A stretch of DNA of 64,000 bases from [Leptolyngbya] sp. JSC-1 (GTDB taxonomy: Bacteria; Cyanobacteriota; Cyanobacteriia; Elainellales; Elainellaceae): assembly GCA_000733415.1 (NCBI GenBank), contig KL662191.1, forward strand, positions 4,716,096 to 4,780,095, in the 5' to 3' direction. The stretch's first letter is position 1. Each line of letters starts with the position of its first letter. Under the pieces are notes generated by a model, which had not been told where the DNA came from, ran no database searches, and saw only the letters and a program-made list of their open reading frames with translations. Positions 52,623 to 62,277 of this stretch are shown here, piece by piece. Both the position numbers and the translations under genes were made by a program.

Positions 52623-52853
52623 GGGCAGATTGCCCATGAATCGTGAGCCAAACCGCTCAGGCACTGCCTGAGCAGCGGAAGAAGCAATTGCGGTCATCGT
52701 GCTTACCTGTGAATGTTGAAATGTGAAGGTTGCAAAAGAAGGTGGGGAAACCTCCTACAGTAACCGTAGGAGCGACTGCAAGAGGTAATCGCGATACTGT
52801 CTGCGGACAGAAAACCTGTCTACCGACAGAAAAATCGGAAAGTGCCGACTTTC
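52623..52853. other. Array of six small hairpins downstream of the topoisomerase gene
   Basis: Hairpins: GGGCA/TGCCC (52623-52635), GCTCAGGCA/TGCCTGAGC (52655-52673), CTCCTAC/GTAGGAG (52752-52772), CTGTC/GACAG (52797-52810), CTGTC/GACAG (52816-52829), GAAAGT/ACTTTC (52838-52853). On the minus strand the last one is followed by CGATTTTT and could be a weak terminator of the topoisomerase gene. Confidence 0.5.
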
Positions 52854-52913
52854 AGGTGGTAACGCTAGAGTTCCCTGGGCCAATTCGGCAATAACAGGTT
52901 GGATTTCTCTTGA

Positions 52914-55415
52914 TTAATCTTCAGCTTCTTCATGCACTTCTAAGCTGCAAATTTCTACTAGTTTCTCCTTCTTGGGCAGCTTCACGGCCCGGTCGCCTGG
53001 ACCATCCTTGCCATAGAGGTTGACCTGCTCGACATCGATCCGCACCAGTCGCTCCTCATCGGTCAGGACGGTGACGGCTGAATCGGGGAGGGCTGGAGCT
53101 GCGCCAATTAATTGATCGGTTTTAGTCGTGAACTGCATCGCATAGGTGCCCATGTCGCCGCGCTGGCCGGGTCGCAGGCTGCGAATCTTGATGCGTTTGG
53201 CATAGCCGAGAGCAGTGACAATCAGCAGCTCATCTTCAGGATTCAGCACCACACAGCTCACCAGTTTTTCCTGCTTGGTTAAGCGGAGGGCTTGCTGGCC
53301 TTGGGCGGATCGGCCCATCACGGGCACATTCTCGTCGGTGATCGTCAATCGCAGTAAGCGTCCAGTCGAGGTGGCGATCAGCAACTGCTCGTCGGTGACG
53401 GCCAAATTGGCAAACCGCAGTTCATCGTCGTCCTTCAGCTTCAGGGCAATCAGCCCGCGTCCGCTCAGGTTTTGGAATTCGCTCAAGGGCAGGCGTTTGA
53501 TCCGGGCTTGGGCCGTCAGCATGATTAAATCTAGCTCGGCGGTTTCCTCAGATAGAATAAACTGGGCGGCAATCGTTTCTGGTGCACCTTGCAGGGCCAC
53601 GGGCAGCAGACTGACGAGCGGCGTGCCCTTCGACTGGCGGGCGGTTACCGGCGGAATCTCGCCAATGCTGATCGTGAAGGCCTTGCCGCTGCGGGTCAGC
53701 ACGAGCAGCTCCTGATCGCTGGTGGCTTCTTCCACCTGAATCACAAAATCTTGGCTATCGGACTCCTGCTCGGCTCGCTCTTGCCGCTTTTGGAAGGCTT
53801 TGGGGGAATAGCGGCGCACATAGCCTTTGTAGGTGAACTCTAGCACCACTTCCTGCTCTGCCGCTTCTTCGGCTACGATTTCGGCCAGCTTGGCGGTTTC
53901 CTCAGCCTGTTCTTCCTGGCTTAGCAAGCGAGTCCGGCGCGGATCGGCGAATTTTTTCTTGAGGCTGCGCAAATCTTTCTTCAGGGATTTGAGCAACTCT
54001 TTACGATTGTCGAGCAGGCGCTGTAGCTCCTCCATGCGGGCAATCAGCGTGTCGTATTCGTCTTGCAGCTTTTGCCGTTCCAATCCGGTAAGGCGGCTGA
54101 GGGGCATCGACAGAATAGCGCTGGACTGGCGTTCGCTGAAGCCAAACTGCTCTTGCATCGTGATTTTGGCGGTACCACCATCGGGTGAGCGACGCAGAAT
54201 TTCGATAATTGCATCCAGTTCTTCTAGAGCGTCTAGTAAACCTTCCAGCACATGGGCGCGACTCTCGGCTTTTTCCAGTTCGTGGCTATACTGCCGCGTC
54301 AGGGTTTCTTCTCGGAAGGTGAGAAACTGCTGCAACAGCTCCCGTAAAGGCATTTGCCGGGGTTGGCCGTCAGCGATGGCGAGCATGATTACGCCAAAGT
54401 TGATTTGCAGTGGCGTTAGTTTGTAGAGTTTGTCGAGGATCAGGGCGGGTTGGGCTTCGCGGCGCAGTTCAATCACCACCCGCATGCCGTCGCGGTCGCT
54501 CTCATCGCGAATATCGGCAATCCCTTCGATGCGGCCCTGGTTGACCAGTTCGGCTATTTTTTCAATCCAGCTTGCCTTGTTGACCTGAAAGGGCAATTCG
54601 GTCACAACCAACGCTAGGCGGCGATGCCGTCCCCGACCGAGATAGATTTCCTCTAGCTTCGTGACGCCGCGCACCGTGATGCTGCCCCGCCCTGTGGTGT
54701 AGGCTTCCCGGATGCCGCTGGTACTGACAATTTCGCCGCCGGTGGGAAAGTCGGGAGCCGGAATCAGCTTGAACAACTCATCGTCAGGCAGATCGGGCCG
54801 GTCGATCAGGGCAATTAACCCATCGATCACTTCACTTAAGTTGTGGGGCGGAATGTTGGTCGCCATGCCGACGGCAATCCCGGAGCAGCCATTCAGCAGC
54901 AAAAACGGCAGTTGGGCTGGGAGGACAATTGGCTCCTGCTGCGAGTTGTCGAAGTTGCCAATGAAATCAACCGTTGCTTCGCCAATTTCGGTCAATAAGC
55001 CTTCGTTGCCGATCGGGGCCAGCCGGGTTTCGGTGTAGCGCATGGCGGCAGGCGGATCGTCATCCACGGAGCCAAAGTTACCGTGCCCTTGCAGCAGCGG
55101 ATAGCGGCTGGAAAAGTCCTGCACCATCCGCACCAAGGCATCGTAAACCGCCTGATCACCGTGGGGGTGGTATTTACCCAGCACATCCCCGACGACGCGG
55201 GCGCATTTGCGGTAAGGCCGGTCTGGGGTTAGGCCCAACTCATGCATGGCGTACAGAATGCGACGATGCACCGGCTTAAGGCCATCACGTACATCCGGTA
55301 GTGCCCGTCCCACGATTACACTCATGGCATATTCCAGATATGACCGCTGCACTTCGGCATGGAGGGCGGTGGGAATCACTTGCCCTGGCGAAAGAATGCT
55401 CAACTGATCAGCCAT
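52914..55415 (-). CDS. DNA gyrase / topoisomerase IV subunit A (GyrA/ParC family)
   Basis: The product has 833 residues, with AAGGA upstream of the ATG. The catalytic Tyr127 is in AAMRYTETRL. The breakage-reunion core (PVHRRILYAM, YHPHGDQAVYDALVRM) and a C-terminal beta-propeller are complete. The canonical GyrA box (QRRGG-type) is not seen; its place in the first blade reads AFQKRQERAEQE. The enzyme subunit cuts and rejoins DNA, in gyrase for supercoiling or in topoisomerase IV for decatenation. Cyanobacteria often have two A-type subunits. The missing box suggests this is the ParC-like or divergent one, but the B subunit is not in the window. Confidence 0.93.
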   Translation of the reverse strand: MADQLSILSPGQVIPTALHAEVQRSYLEYAMSVIVGRALPDVRDGLKPVHRRILYAMHELGLTPDRPYRKCARVVGDVLGKYHPHGDQAVYDALVRMVQDFSSRYPLLQGHGNFGSVDDDPPAAMRYTETRLAPIGNEGLLTEIGEATVDFIGNFDNSQQEPIVLPAQLPFLLLNGCSGIAVGMATNIPPHNLSEVIDGLIALIDRPDLPDDELFKLIPAPDFPTGGEIVSTSGIREAYTTGRGSITVRGVTKLEEIYLGRGRHRRLALVVTELPFQVNKASWIEKIAELVNQGRIEGIADIRDESDRDGMRVVIELRREAQPALILDKLYKLTPLQINFGVIMLAIADGQPRQMPLRELLQQFLTFREETLTRQYSHELEKAESRAHVLEGLLDALEELDAIIEILRRSPDGGTAKITMQEQFGFSERQSSAILSMPLSRLTGLERQKLQDEYDTLIARMEELQRLLDNRKELLKSLKKDLRSLKKKFADPRRTRLLSQEEQAEETAKLAEIVAEEAAEQEVVLEFTYKGYVRRYSPKAFQKRQERAEQESDSQDFVIQVEEATSDQELLVLTRSGKAFTISIGEIPPVTARQSKGTPLVSLLPVALQGAPETIAAQFILSEETAELDLIMLTAQARIKRLPLSEFQNLSGRGLIALKLKDDDELRFANLAVTDEQLLIATSTGRLLRLTITDENVPVMGRSAQGQQALRLTKQEKLVSCVVLNPEDELLIVTALGYAKRIKIRSLRPGQRGDMGTYAMQFTTKTDQLIGAAPALPDSAVTVLTDEERLVRIDVEQVNLYGKDGPGDRAVKLPKKEKLVEICSLEVHEEAED

Positions 55416-55626
55416 GAGTTCCGTTCCTTTTTCGTTACTTGACGCAGAGTTTTCAGGGGTTAGGGGTTGTCATTCCGGACAGGATGTCCTAGCGTGATAT
55501 CACAAGCGGAGGACGCCAAATACATTTCACAGTAATTTCACAGTATTACTAAATTACCTAGCATCAAAAGAGATAAACCGTGTCCATCCTGAGATTATGA
55601 GATTAGGTAGGTAGGGTATAGATGTT

Positions 55627-56025
55627 ATGAAAACGGTTCTGATTGTTGAAGATGACTTGATCAACGCGCGGGTCTTCTCCAAGATTCTGACAAAACGGGG
55701 TGGGTTGGAAGTTAAGCATACCGAGAACGTGGACGAGGTGATGAAAATTGCTCAGGCCCGTGAGGCGGATATTATCTTAATGGATGTTTCCCTCTCTCAT
55801 AGCATCTACCAGGGCAAACCTGTAGACGGAATTAAAATCACCCAAATGCTGAAGGCCGATCCGCAGACCTCCAGCTTACCGATTATTTTGGTGACGGCTC
55901 ACGCCATGGAGGGTGATCGGGAAAACTTCCTACAGCAAAGCGGGGCTGATGATTACATTTCCAAGCCGGTTGTCGATCATCAGCAGTTCGTTGACCAAAT
56001 TATGGCACTGCTCCCCAAGGAATAG
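55627..56025 (+). CDS. Stand-alone response regulator receiver domain
   Basis: The product has 132 residues, one receiver domain without an output domain. The acidic pocket is VEDD (8-10), the phosphoacceptor Asp53 is in ILMDVSLS, and the Lys is in YISKPV. Such single-domain regulators act by protein binding, for example in phosphorelays or motility. No histidine kinase is nearby. It is divergent from the topoisomerase gene. Confidence 0.93.
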   Translation: MKTVLIVEDDLINARVFSKILTKRGGLEVKHTENVDEVMKIAQAREADIILMDVSLSHSIYQGKPVDGIKITQMLKADPQTSSLPIILVTAHAMEGDRENFLQQSGADDYISKPVVDHQQFVDQIMALLPKE

Positions 56026-56206
56026 CTTTAAGGATAGTACATAGATACTATTTTGCCAAACTTTGCCAAACATTTGGGATTCTTGGCCCTCTAAATCCTC
56101 CTTCGCGAAGCGTGTCCCAGGACGCATCACTGGGGGGCTTCCGAACCGTTCTTATTCAGTTGCGGGTGGGAGGACAGATAGACAGGCTGGGTGTGAAGAC
56201 GCCGTG

Positions 56207-56262
56207 CAAAGACTCAAAGGCTCAAAGACTCAAAGGCTCAAAGACTCAAAGGCTCAAAGTAT
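56207..56262. repeat. 8-bp tandem repeat
   Basis: Six units alternate CAAAGACT and CAAAGGCT, with a seventh partial unit CAAAGTAT. Confidence 0.88.
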
Positions 56263-56426
56263 CAGGGTTTATCAGTCGTTCAAAGTTTCCTGGCCAACGC
56301 TAGTAGAATCAAATTGCAGAAATAAACTGCTCAAAGTCCCCCAGAATTGGGGGATTTAGCGGGCCAGAAAGACTTTGAACAGGAGCAGAGATCTGATTCA
56401 TGTATAGGGCAGCCTTGAATGCCTTA

Positions 56427-56459
56427 AAGAGGGGACCCGCTTAACGGAGATCCCCTCTT
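56427..56459 (-). terminator. Possible terminator of the suf transcript
   Basis: A perfect 9-bp stem AAGAGGGGA/TCCCCTCTT with a 15-nt loop lies 69 bases after the sufS stop. The T run on the minus strand is short, so termination is plausible but not certain. Confidence 0.55.
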
Positions 56460-56527
56460 ATGGTTGTGAAGTTATAGAGTGTAGGCATCTTGCTCGTATG
56501 GCAGGTAAACTGCCGCAACAGCAACCT

Positions 56528-57790
56528 TTAATTCAGCATGCCCCCAAAGAAATCGAGGGTTTCCTTTAAGGCCACGATAAAGGCGTCGATCTCTTCCCGC
56601 GTGTTGTAGAAGTAGAGGCTGGCTCTGGCGGTGGCGGAAACGCCCAAGTAGCGATGTAGAGGTTGGGTGCAGTGGTGGCCGGTGCGGATGGCAATGCCTT
56701 CTTGATCCAGCAAGGTGGACAGATCATTCGGATGGACGGCACCTGTAGTAAAGGCGGCTAGAGCGGCGCGGTTACTGGCCGTAGCATTGGGTTTGGGGCC
56801 ATAGAGCTGGACCTCCGGAATCTGCATCAGCTTCTCGAACAGGTAAAGCGTCAGCTCCTGCTCATAGGCGTGAATCTTGTCCATGCCAATGCGGGTGAGG
56901 TAATCCACAGCTGCACCCAGGGCAATGGTTTCTCCAATGGCAGGGGTACCGGCCTCAAATTTGTGGGGCAAATCGGCATAGGTCGAGTGATCGAGATATA
57001 CATCAGCGATCATTTCACCGCCGCCCAGGAAGGGAGGCATCGACTTCAGCAGCTCTAGTTTGCCGTAGAGGAACCCAATGCCGGTCGGAGCGCACATTTT
57101 ATGTCCGGAAGCGACTAACCAGTCACAGTCCAGTGCCTGCACATCGACGGGTAGATGAGGGACGCTCTGGCAGGCATCCAGCAACACTCTGGCCCCGTGG
57201 CGATGGGCGATAGCGGCAATTTCTTGCACCGGGTTGATGCAGCCCAGGGTATTGGAGACATGAACCGTCGCGACTAGCTTGGTTTTGTCGCTGATGAGCG
57301 ACTTGAACTGCTCTAAATCAAACTCCTGGGTATCGGTTAGCTCCACAAACTTGAGCACGGCTCCGGTCCGCTGAGACACGAGTTGCCAGGGCACCAGATT
57401 GCTGTGGTGCTCCATCACCGTCAGGATAATTTCGTCTCCGGGCATCAGCGTGTTCATGCCCCAACTGTAGGCCACCAGGTTAATTGCTTCGCTAGCATTG
57501 CGGGTAAAAACAATTTCGTTGCGGCTAGCGGCATTGATGAACGCAGCCACCTTATCGCGGGCTGCTTCGTAGGCATCGGTAGCTAGGGCGCTGAGGGCAT
57601 GAACGCCTCGGTGGACGTTGGAGTTATAGCCCTGGTAATAGGCCTGCAACGCTTCTAGTACTGCCGTTGGTTTTTGTGACGTAGCGGCATTGTCGAGGTA
57701 GATCAGGGGCTTGCCGTATACTTGCTGATCCAGAATTGGGAAATCAGCACGGATTTGAGCAGCGAGTGTTCTTTCTTGAGTGAAGGTCAT
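56528..57790 (-). CDS. sufS: Cysteine desulfurase SufS
   Basis: The product has 420 residues. The PLP-binding Lys is in LVASGHKMCAPTG, and the persulfide-forming Cys is in IRTGHHCTQPLH, the group II (SufS) arrangement. It removes sulfur from cysteine for Fe-S cluster assembly on SufBCD. It is the last gene of the suf run, 98 bp after sufD. Confidence 0.97.
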   Translation of the reverse strand: MTFTQERTLAAQIRADFPILDQQVYGKPLIYLDNAATSQKPTAVLEALQAYYQGYNSNVHRGVHALSALATDAYEAARDKVAAFINAASRNEIVFTRNASEAINLVAYSWGMNTLMPGDEIILTVMEHHSNLVPWQLVSQRTGAVLKFVELTDTQEFDLEQFKSLISDKTKLVATVHVSNTLGCINPVQEIAAIAHRHGARVLLDACQSVPHLPVDVQALDCDWLVASGHKMCAPTGIGFLYGKLELLKSMPPFLGGGEMIADVYLDHSTYADLPHKFEAGTPAIGETIALGAAVDYLTRIGMDKIHAYEQELTLYLFEKLMQIPEVQLYGPKPNATASNRAALAAFTTGAVHPNDLSTLLDQEGIAIRTGHHCTQPLHRYLGVSATARASLYFYNTREEIDAFIVALKETLDFFGGMLN

Positions 57791-57888
57791 GGCAACAGCG
57801 GGAGGGGAAGAGTTTAGGAGTTTAAGTTTTGAGTTTTGGTGGCGTAGCCTGTGCGTTTGGCGATAGCCTGGCTAGGCATAGCACGTAG

Positions 57889-59205
57889 TTAAAGCTGGGA
57901 GGTGAGGCTTTGGCGGAGGGATTCTAGGGGAATTTGGCTGAGAATTTCGTAGGCGAAGGCATAGACGAGCAGTTTGCGGGCGCTGCTGGCGTCGATACCG
58001 CGACTCTGGAGGTAGAAAAGCTCATCGGTTTCGAGTTGGCCGACGGTGGCACCGTGGGTGCATTTGACGTTATCGGCTACGATTTCGAGCTGGGGTTTAG
58101 TGTCTACTCTGGCTTTGGGCGAGAGCAGCAGGGTGCGGTTGAGCTGGCCAGCATCGGTGAGTTGGGCAGCTTTGGGCACAAACACCTTACCGTTAAAGAT
58201 GCCATGTGCTCTGTCGTCGATGATGCATTTGTGCACCTGGCGACTGGTGCCGTAGGGTTTGCTGAGGGCGATGGAACTATGGGTGTCGCCAACCTGTTCG
58301 CCCTTGAGCACCGTCAGGCCGTTCAGGGCCGTCTCGGTTTGTTCGCCGGTCTGGTAAATGTTGAGATTGTGGCGGGAGAGCCGAGCACCGAAACTGACGG
58401 CAGTACAGGTGTAGCGGGAACTGCGAGCTTGGGAAACGGCGGTTTTACCGATATGAAATGCCGATTGGCTATCGCGCTGGATCCGGGTGTGGGTGATCTG
58501 CGCGTTATCGGCCAGCCAGATTTCTGCTACTGAGTTGGTGAAGTAAACCGATTCGCCCAAGCTGATGTGGTCTTCGATGACGGTCAGGCTGCTGTTCGGT
58601 TCGGCGACCACCAAGCAGCGGGGCTGGATCAGGACTGGTTGACTGGCGGTAGAAACAAACAGCAAGTGAATCGGACGGTCTACGACCAGATTTTTGGCCG
58701 CAAACACGAAGCCAGCATCGCTTAGCCCAGCGGTGTTGAGGGCGGTAAACACTTCCTCTGCACCGGATTGCTGCCCCAGGTAGGTTTGAAGCTGCTGGTC
58801 AGAAGCGCTGGACAAATTGCCGACCGTCAGTCTAGCTGGAAACGTACCGAGATCGGATAGCTCTGGCGCGTAGAAGCCGTTCACGAACACGAGGCGAGCC
58901 GTGTCGGGTAGCACGAATCGGGCAATCGCGTCGGGGGTAACTGCACTGCGCTCGGCTGCCGCTAGCTCAACCGCGAGCAAATCGGATAAATCTGTGAACC
59001 GCCACTCTTCATCCCGTGTGGAAGGAAAGGTCTGTTCCTGCACCCGCAAGGCGGCATGGTCCCGCAAGGCTTGCAGCTCTGAAGTCTCGGCAACGGTCGA
59101 TTGGGCCAGATGGAGCAGCTTGGTCAAATAGGCAGCCCGTGCCTGCGCTGCACTCGATACGGGCTTGCTGAACTCTAGATTGGCGGGAGAAACTTGGATA
59201 CTCAT
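57889..59205 (-). CDS. sufD: Fe-S cluster assembly protein SufD
   Basis: The product has 438 residues. The C-terminal part has the SufB/SufD beta-helix with CTHGATVGQLETDELFYLQ and SRGIDASSARKLLVYAFA. SufD pairs with SufB and SufC in the cluster scaffold. Its start overlaps the sufC stop by four bases, so the two are translationally coupled. Confidence 0.96.
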   Translation of the reverse strand: MSIQVSPANLEFSKPVSSAAQARAAYLTKLLHLAQSTVAETSELQALRDHAALRVQEQTFPSTRDEEWRFTDLSDLLAVELAAAERSAVTPDAIARFVLPDTARLVFVNGFYAPELSDLGTFPARLTVGNLSSASDQQLQTYLGQQSGAEEVFTALNTAGLSDAGFVFAAKNLVVDRPIHLLFVSTASQPVLIQPRCLVVAEPNSSLTVIEDHISLGESVYFTNSVAEIWLADNAQITHTRIQRDSQSAFHIGKTAVSQARSSRYTCTAVSFGARLSRHNLNIYQTGEQTETALNGLTVLKGEQVGDTHSSIALSKPYGTSRQVHKCIIDDRAHGIFNGKVFVPKAAQLTDAGQLNRTLLLSPKARVDTKPQLEIVADNVKCTHGATVGQLETDELFYLQSRGIDASSARKLLVYAFAYEILSQIPLESLRQSLTSQL

Positions 59206-59984
59206 GATGCCACTGCCTCCGCTTCTAGCACCCAGTCGTAGCCGCGTTCTTCTAATTCCAAAGCCAACTCCTTGCCGCCAGTGCGGATGATGCGTCCGTT
59301 GGCCATCACATGCACATAATCCGGCACGATATATTCCAGTAGCCGCTGATAGTGGGTGATGATCAGCATGGCGTTGTCTGGCGTCGAGAGCTGGTTGACA
59401 CCGTTCGCCACAATTCGCAGCGCGTCGATATCGAGACCCGAGTCGGTTTCATCGAGGATGGCGAGTTTTGGCTCTAGCACGGCCATTTGCAGAATCTCAT
59501 TGCGCTTTTTCTCACCACCCGAAAAGCCTTCGTTGACGCTGCGGTTCAAGAAACTGGCGTCCATTTTGACGATTTCCAGCTTTTGTTCTACTAAATCATC
59601 AAAGTCGAAGGCATCGAGTTCTTCGAGTCCGGCATGCTTGCGCTTCGAGTTGTAGGCCACCCGCAAAAAGTCAAGATTGCTGACACCGGGAATTTCTAAC
59701 GGATACTGAAAGGCGAGAAATACACCAGACCGCGCCCGCTCTTCTGGATCTAGCTCTAGCAGATTCTGACCCAGATAGGTGACTTCGCCGCCCGTGACCT
59801 CGTAGTCGGGATGACCGGCCAGCACTTTCGAGAATGTGCTTTTGCCGGAGCCGTTCGGTCCCATAATGGCGTGAATTTCACCCGCCTTAATCTCCAGATT
59901 CATGCCTTTCAGAATCGGCGTATTGTCTACATTGGCGGTCAGATCCTTGACCGATAGAATTGTCTCGCTGGTTTCAGTAATCAC
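59202..59984 (-). CDS. sufC: Fe-S cluster assembly ATPase SufC
   Basis: The product has 260 residues, an ABC ATPase without membrane part. Walker A is GPNGSGKSTFSK, the signature is FSGGEKKRNEI, and Walker B is LAILDETDSGLDIDAL. It drives conformational changes of SufBD. It is 78 bp downstream of the nuclease-like gene. Confidence 0.97.
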   Translation of the reverse strand: MITETSETILSVKDLTANVDNTPILKGMNLEIKAGEIHAIMGPNGSGKSTFSKVLAGHPDYEVTGGEVTYLGQNLLELDPEERARSGVFLAFQYPLEIPGVSNLDFLRVAYNSKRKHAGLEELDAFDFDDLVEQKLEIVKMDASFLNRSVNEGFSGGEKKRNEILQMAVLEPKLAILDETDSGLDIDALRIVANGVNQLSTPDNAMLIITHYQRLLEYIVPDYVHVMANGRIIRTGGKELALELEERGYDWVLEAEAVAS

Positions 59985-60062
59985 GTGCTTAACCTCTCAA
60001 ACGACCTCTCAAACTGCGTTCCCTAGTTCTGATCCAACTTTTGACTAGAGCATAGTTGACTT

Positions 60063-60683
60063 CTATAACTGTCCAATTCGCTTCAGAATTCTGAATGCAT
60101 CCTCTAAACCATTAGTCCGATTGAGGATGCTGAATTTGTCAGACATGGCGTAGCATGGCTGCTCTTTTTGCACTAACTTGACGAAGAGAAAGCTAGCCCC
60201 ATTGGTAATCAAACCGTAGCAGGGGTGCTGGCGGTCAGAATTAGTTAACATATAAGCCAGCAGTTGGGCTAGTGATTCGTCAATGGAAATAGCTAACCGC
60301 TTTGACTCAACCACCAGCAGCCAAAAATTTTGTTTCAGAATCAGAATATCCAATACTCCTCGAACAACAATTCCTTCGTCTTCAATTTCAACTTCAATCG
60401 AATGTTCTGTTTTGATTTGGAAAGGAAGCTGATAAAACCCCGCCAGAAACAACAATGGGCTAACGATAACAAGCTGAACGGCTCGTTCGAGCAGCAGCGG
60501 ATTTTCCAAAAGATTTAAGTAAGATGCTTTGATCCGATCCAGAAACGGTTGATCAGCCTCGGTGATCTCTGGTAAATCCTCTTGCCACTCTCGAAAGAAT
60601 CGTTGGTCGTTAATCCGCACTAGCCCAAATCTATCGATCAGGGTGCGTAAAGTGACTTCAGTTGCTTGTAACGTTTGCACCAT
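60063..60683 (-). CDS. PD-(D/E)XK restriction endonuclease-like protein inside the suf operon
   Basis: The product has 206 residues. The segment GVLDILILKQNFWLLVVESKRL gives the D-x(n)-E-x-K pattern of the nuclease fold (Asp of VLDI, Glu and Lys of VESK). It resembles the cyanobacterial proteins annotated as type I restriction subunit R-like, but there is no helicase, methylase or specificity gene. It lies 23 bp after sufB and 78 bp before sufC on the same strand and is probably co-transcribed. The function, if any, in Fe-S assembly is unknown. Confidence 0.75.
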   Translation of the reverse strand: MVQTLQATEVTLRTLIDRFGLVRINDQRFFREWQEDLPEITEADQPFLDRIKASYLNLLENPLLLERAVQLVIVSPLLFLAGFYQLPFQIKTEHSIEVEIEDEGIVVRGVLDILILKQNFWLLVVESKRLAISIDESLAQLLAYMLTNSDRQHPCYGLITNGASFLFVKLVQKEQPCYAMSDKFSILNRTNGLEDAFRILKRIGQL

Positions 60684-60706
60684 AGCTGCCCCATTTAACC
60701 AATGCT

Positions 60707-62143
60707 CTAGCCAACGCTGCCTTCTAACTTGAGCGCCAGCAGCTTATCTGCTTCAACGGCAAACTCCATCGGCAGTTGATTGAACACATCCCGACAGAAG
60801 CCGCTGATCATCATGGCGATCGCATCTTCCATGGAAATGCCGCGCTGAGAAAAGTAAAAGAGCTGGTCTTCGCCGATCTTGGATGTAGACGCTTCATGTT
60901 CCACCTTGGCGCTGTTGTTTTGCACCTGAATGTAGGGGAATGTATTCGCGCCAGCATTATCGCCAATTAGCATCGAATCGCACTGGGAATAGTTGCGCGC
61001 GCCTTCTGCCTTTGGCCCAATCTTGACTAAGCCGCGATAGCTGTTTTCGGAATGGCCTGCCGAGATGCCTTTAGACACAATCGTGCTGCGGGTGTTTTTG
61101 CCGATGTGGACCATCTTGGTGCCGGTGTCGGCCTGCTGCCGGTTGTTAGTCAGCGCCACCGAGTAGAATTCACCCACCGAGTTGTCGCCCACCAGCACAC
61201 AGCTCGGATATTTCCAGGTAATCGCCGAACCTGTCTCTACCTGCGTCCAGGAGATTTTTGAGTTGACGCCCTGACACAACCCGCGCTTGGTGACAAAGTT
61301 GTAGATACCGCCCTTACCTTCCGCGTCACCCGCGTACCAGTTCTGCACGGTGGAATATTTAATCTCGGCATTATCCAGTGCCACGAGTTCAACTACAGCC
61401 GCATGCAGCTGATTCGTGTCGTACATCGGAGCTGTGCAGCCTTCTAGATAGCTGACATAGCTGCCTTCTTCGGCCACAATCAGCGTCCGCTCGAACTGTC
61501 CCGACTCGCCGTTGTTAATCCGGAAGTAGGTAGATAGCTCCATTGGGCACTTGACGCCCTTGGGGATATAGACAAACGAACCATCGCTGAACACCGCCGA
61601 GTTGAGGGCCGCAAAGTAGTTGTCGGCCACGGGCACCACGCTGCCCAGATACTTCTGCACCAGCTCCGGATGCTCTTGCAGTGCCTCAGAAATCGAGCAG
61701 AAGATCACACCATGCTCGGCCAGCTTCTCCTTGAAAGTGGTGGCAATCGAAACGCTGTCAAAAATCGCATCCACCGCCACGTTCGACAACCGCTTTTGCT
61801 CCGAGAGGGAAATCCCCAGTTTCTCGAAGGTTTCCAGCAGGGTTGGATCGACTTCGTCGAGGCTTTTCTTCTTCTCCTGCACTTTGGGTGCCGAGTAGTA
61901 AATGATGCTTTGATAGTCGATGGGCGGATAGCCGACTTCGGCCCATCTGGGTTCTTCCATCTTCAGCCACTGCCGATAGGCTTTGAGGCGAAACTCCAGC
62001 ATAAATTCCGGCTCGTTCTTTTTGGCCGAAATCAGGCGAATCACATCCTCATTCAGACCGGCAGGAATGGTGTCGGACTCAATCTGGGTGACGAAGCCGT
62101 ACTTATAGGGTTGGTTAACAAGGGTGTTGACCGTGGTTGACAT
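60707..62143 (-). CDS. sufB: Fe-S cluster assembly protein SufB
   Basis: The product has 478 residues, the normal length. Typical segments are PKGVKCPMELSTYFRIN, EGCTAPMYDTNQLHAAVVEL and SQCDSMLIGDNAGANTFPY; the end has EHEASTSKIGEDQLFYFSQ. SufB is the main scaffold on which new clusters form. A HIP1 octamer (GCGATCGC) lies in the gene near 60816. It is the first suf gene after ftrC on the minus strand. Confidence 0.97.
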   Translation of the reverse strand: MSTTVNTLVNQPYKYGFVTQIESDTIPAGLNEDVIRLISAKKNEPEFMLEFRLKAYRQWLKMEEPRWAEVGYPPIDYQSIIYYSAPKVQEKKKSLDEVDPTLLETFEKLGISLSEQKRLSNVAVDAIFDSVSIATTFKEKLAEHGVIFCSISEALQEHPELVQKYLGSVVPVADNYFAALNSAVFSDGSFVYIPKGVKCPMELSTYFRINNGESGQFERTLIVAEEGSYVSYLEGCTAPMYDTNQLHAAVVELVALDNAEIKYSTVQNWYAGDAEGKGGIYNFVTKRGLCQGVNSKISWTQVETGSAITWKYPSCVLVGDNSVGEFYSVALTNNRQQADTGTKMVHIGKNTRSTIVSKGISAGHSENSYRGLVKIGPKAEGARNYSQCDSMLIGDNAGANTFPYIQVQNNSAKVEHEASTSKIGEDQLFYFSQRGISMEDAIAMMISGFCRDVFNQLPMEFAVEADKLLALKLEGSVG

Positions 62144-62277
62144 AGCGTTCTCTCAGCGTCTCAGCAAGGGGGGAGTAAAGTTCTAAGTTTTAAGTTTTGA
62201 ATTCTAAATTTTGGAATTGGCTTTGAATTTGGCTCGGTGTAACTCAAAACTCAAAATTCAAAACTCAACGCCGTTTT

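Larger units (their letters stand above)
51654..52913. other. Gene-poor region with repeats and remnants
   Basis: No intact gene is supported in these 1260 bases. They hold an 11-bp tandem repeat (51900-51976), a truncated AbrB-type antitoxin (52063-52176), a 15-bp hairpin (52387-52419) and a string of small hairpins (52623-52853). The open frame at 52207-52419 on the minus strand has no recognised features and could be another gene remnant. Confidence 0.6.
56026..56527. other. Intergenic region between receiver and sufS genes
   Basis: These 502 bases hold a perfect CTTCGCGAAG palindrome near 56101-56110 in a repeat-like block, an 8-bp tandem repeat (56207-56262) and a hairpin that may end the suf transcript. 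No gene is supported. Confidence 0.6.

Noticed and set aside
56095..56125. Insertion sequence end
   Set aside because: The CTTCGCGAAG palindrome block resembles common cyanobacterial interspersed repeats, and no transposase is nearby.
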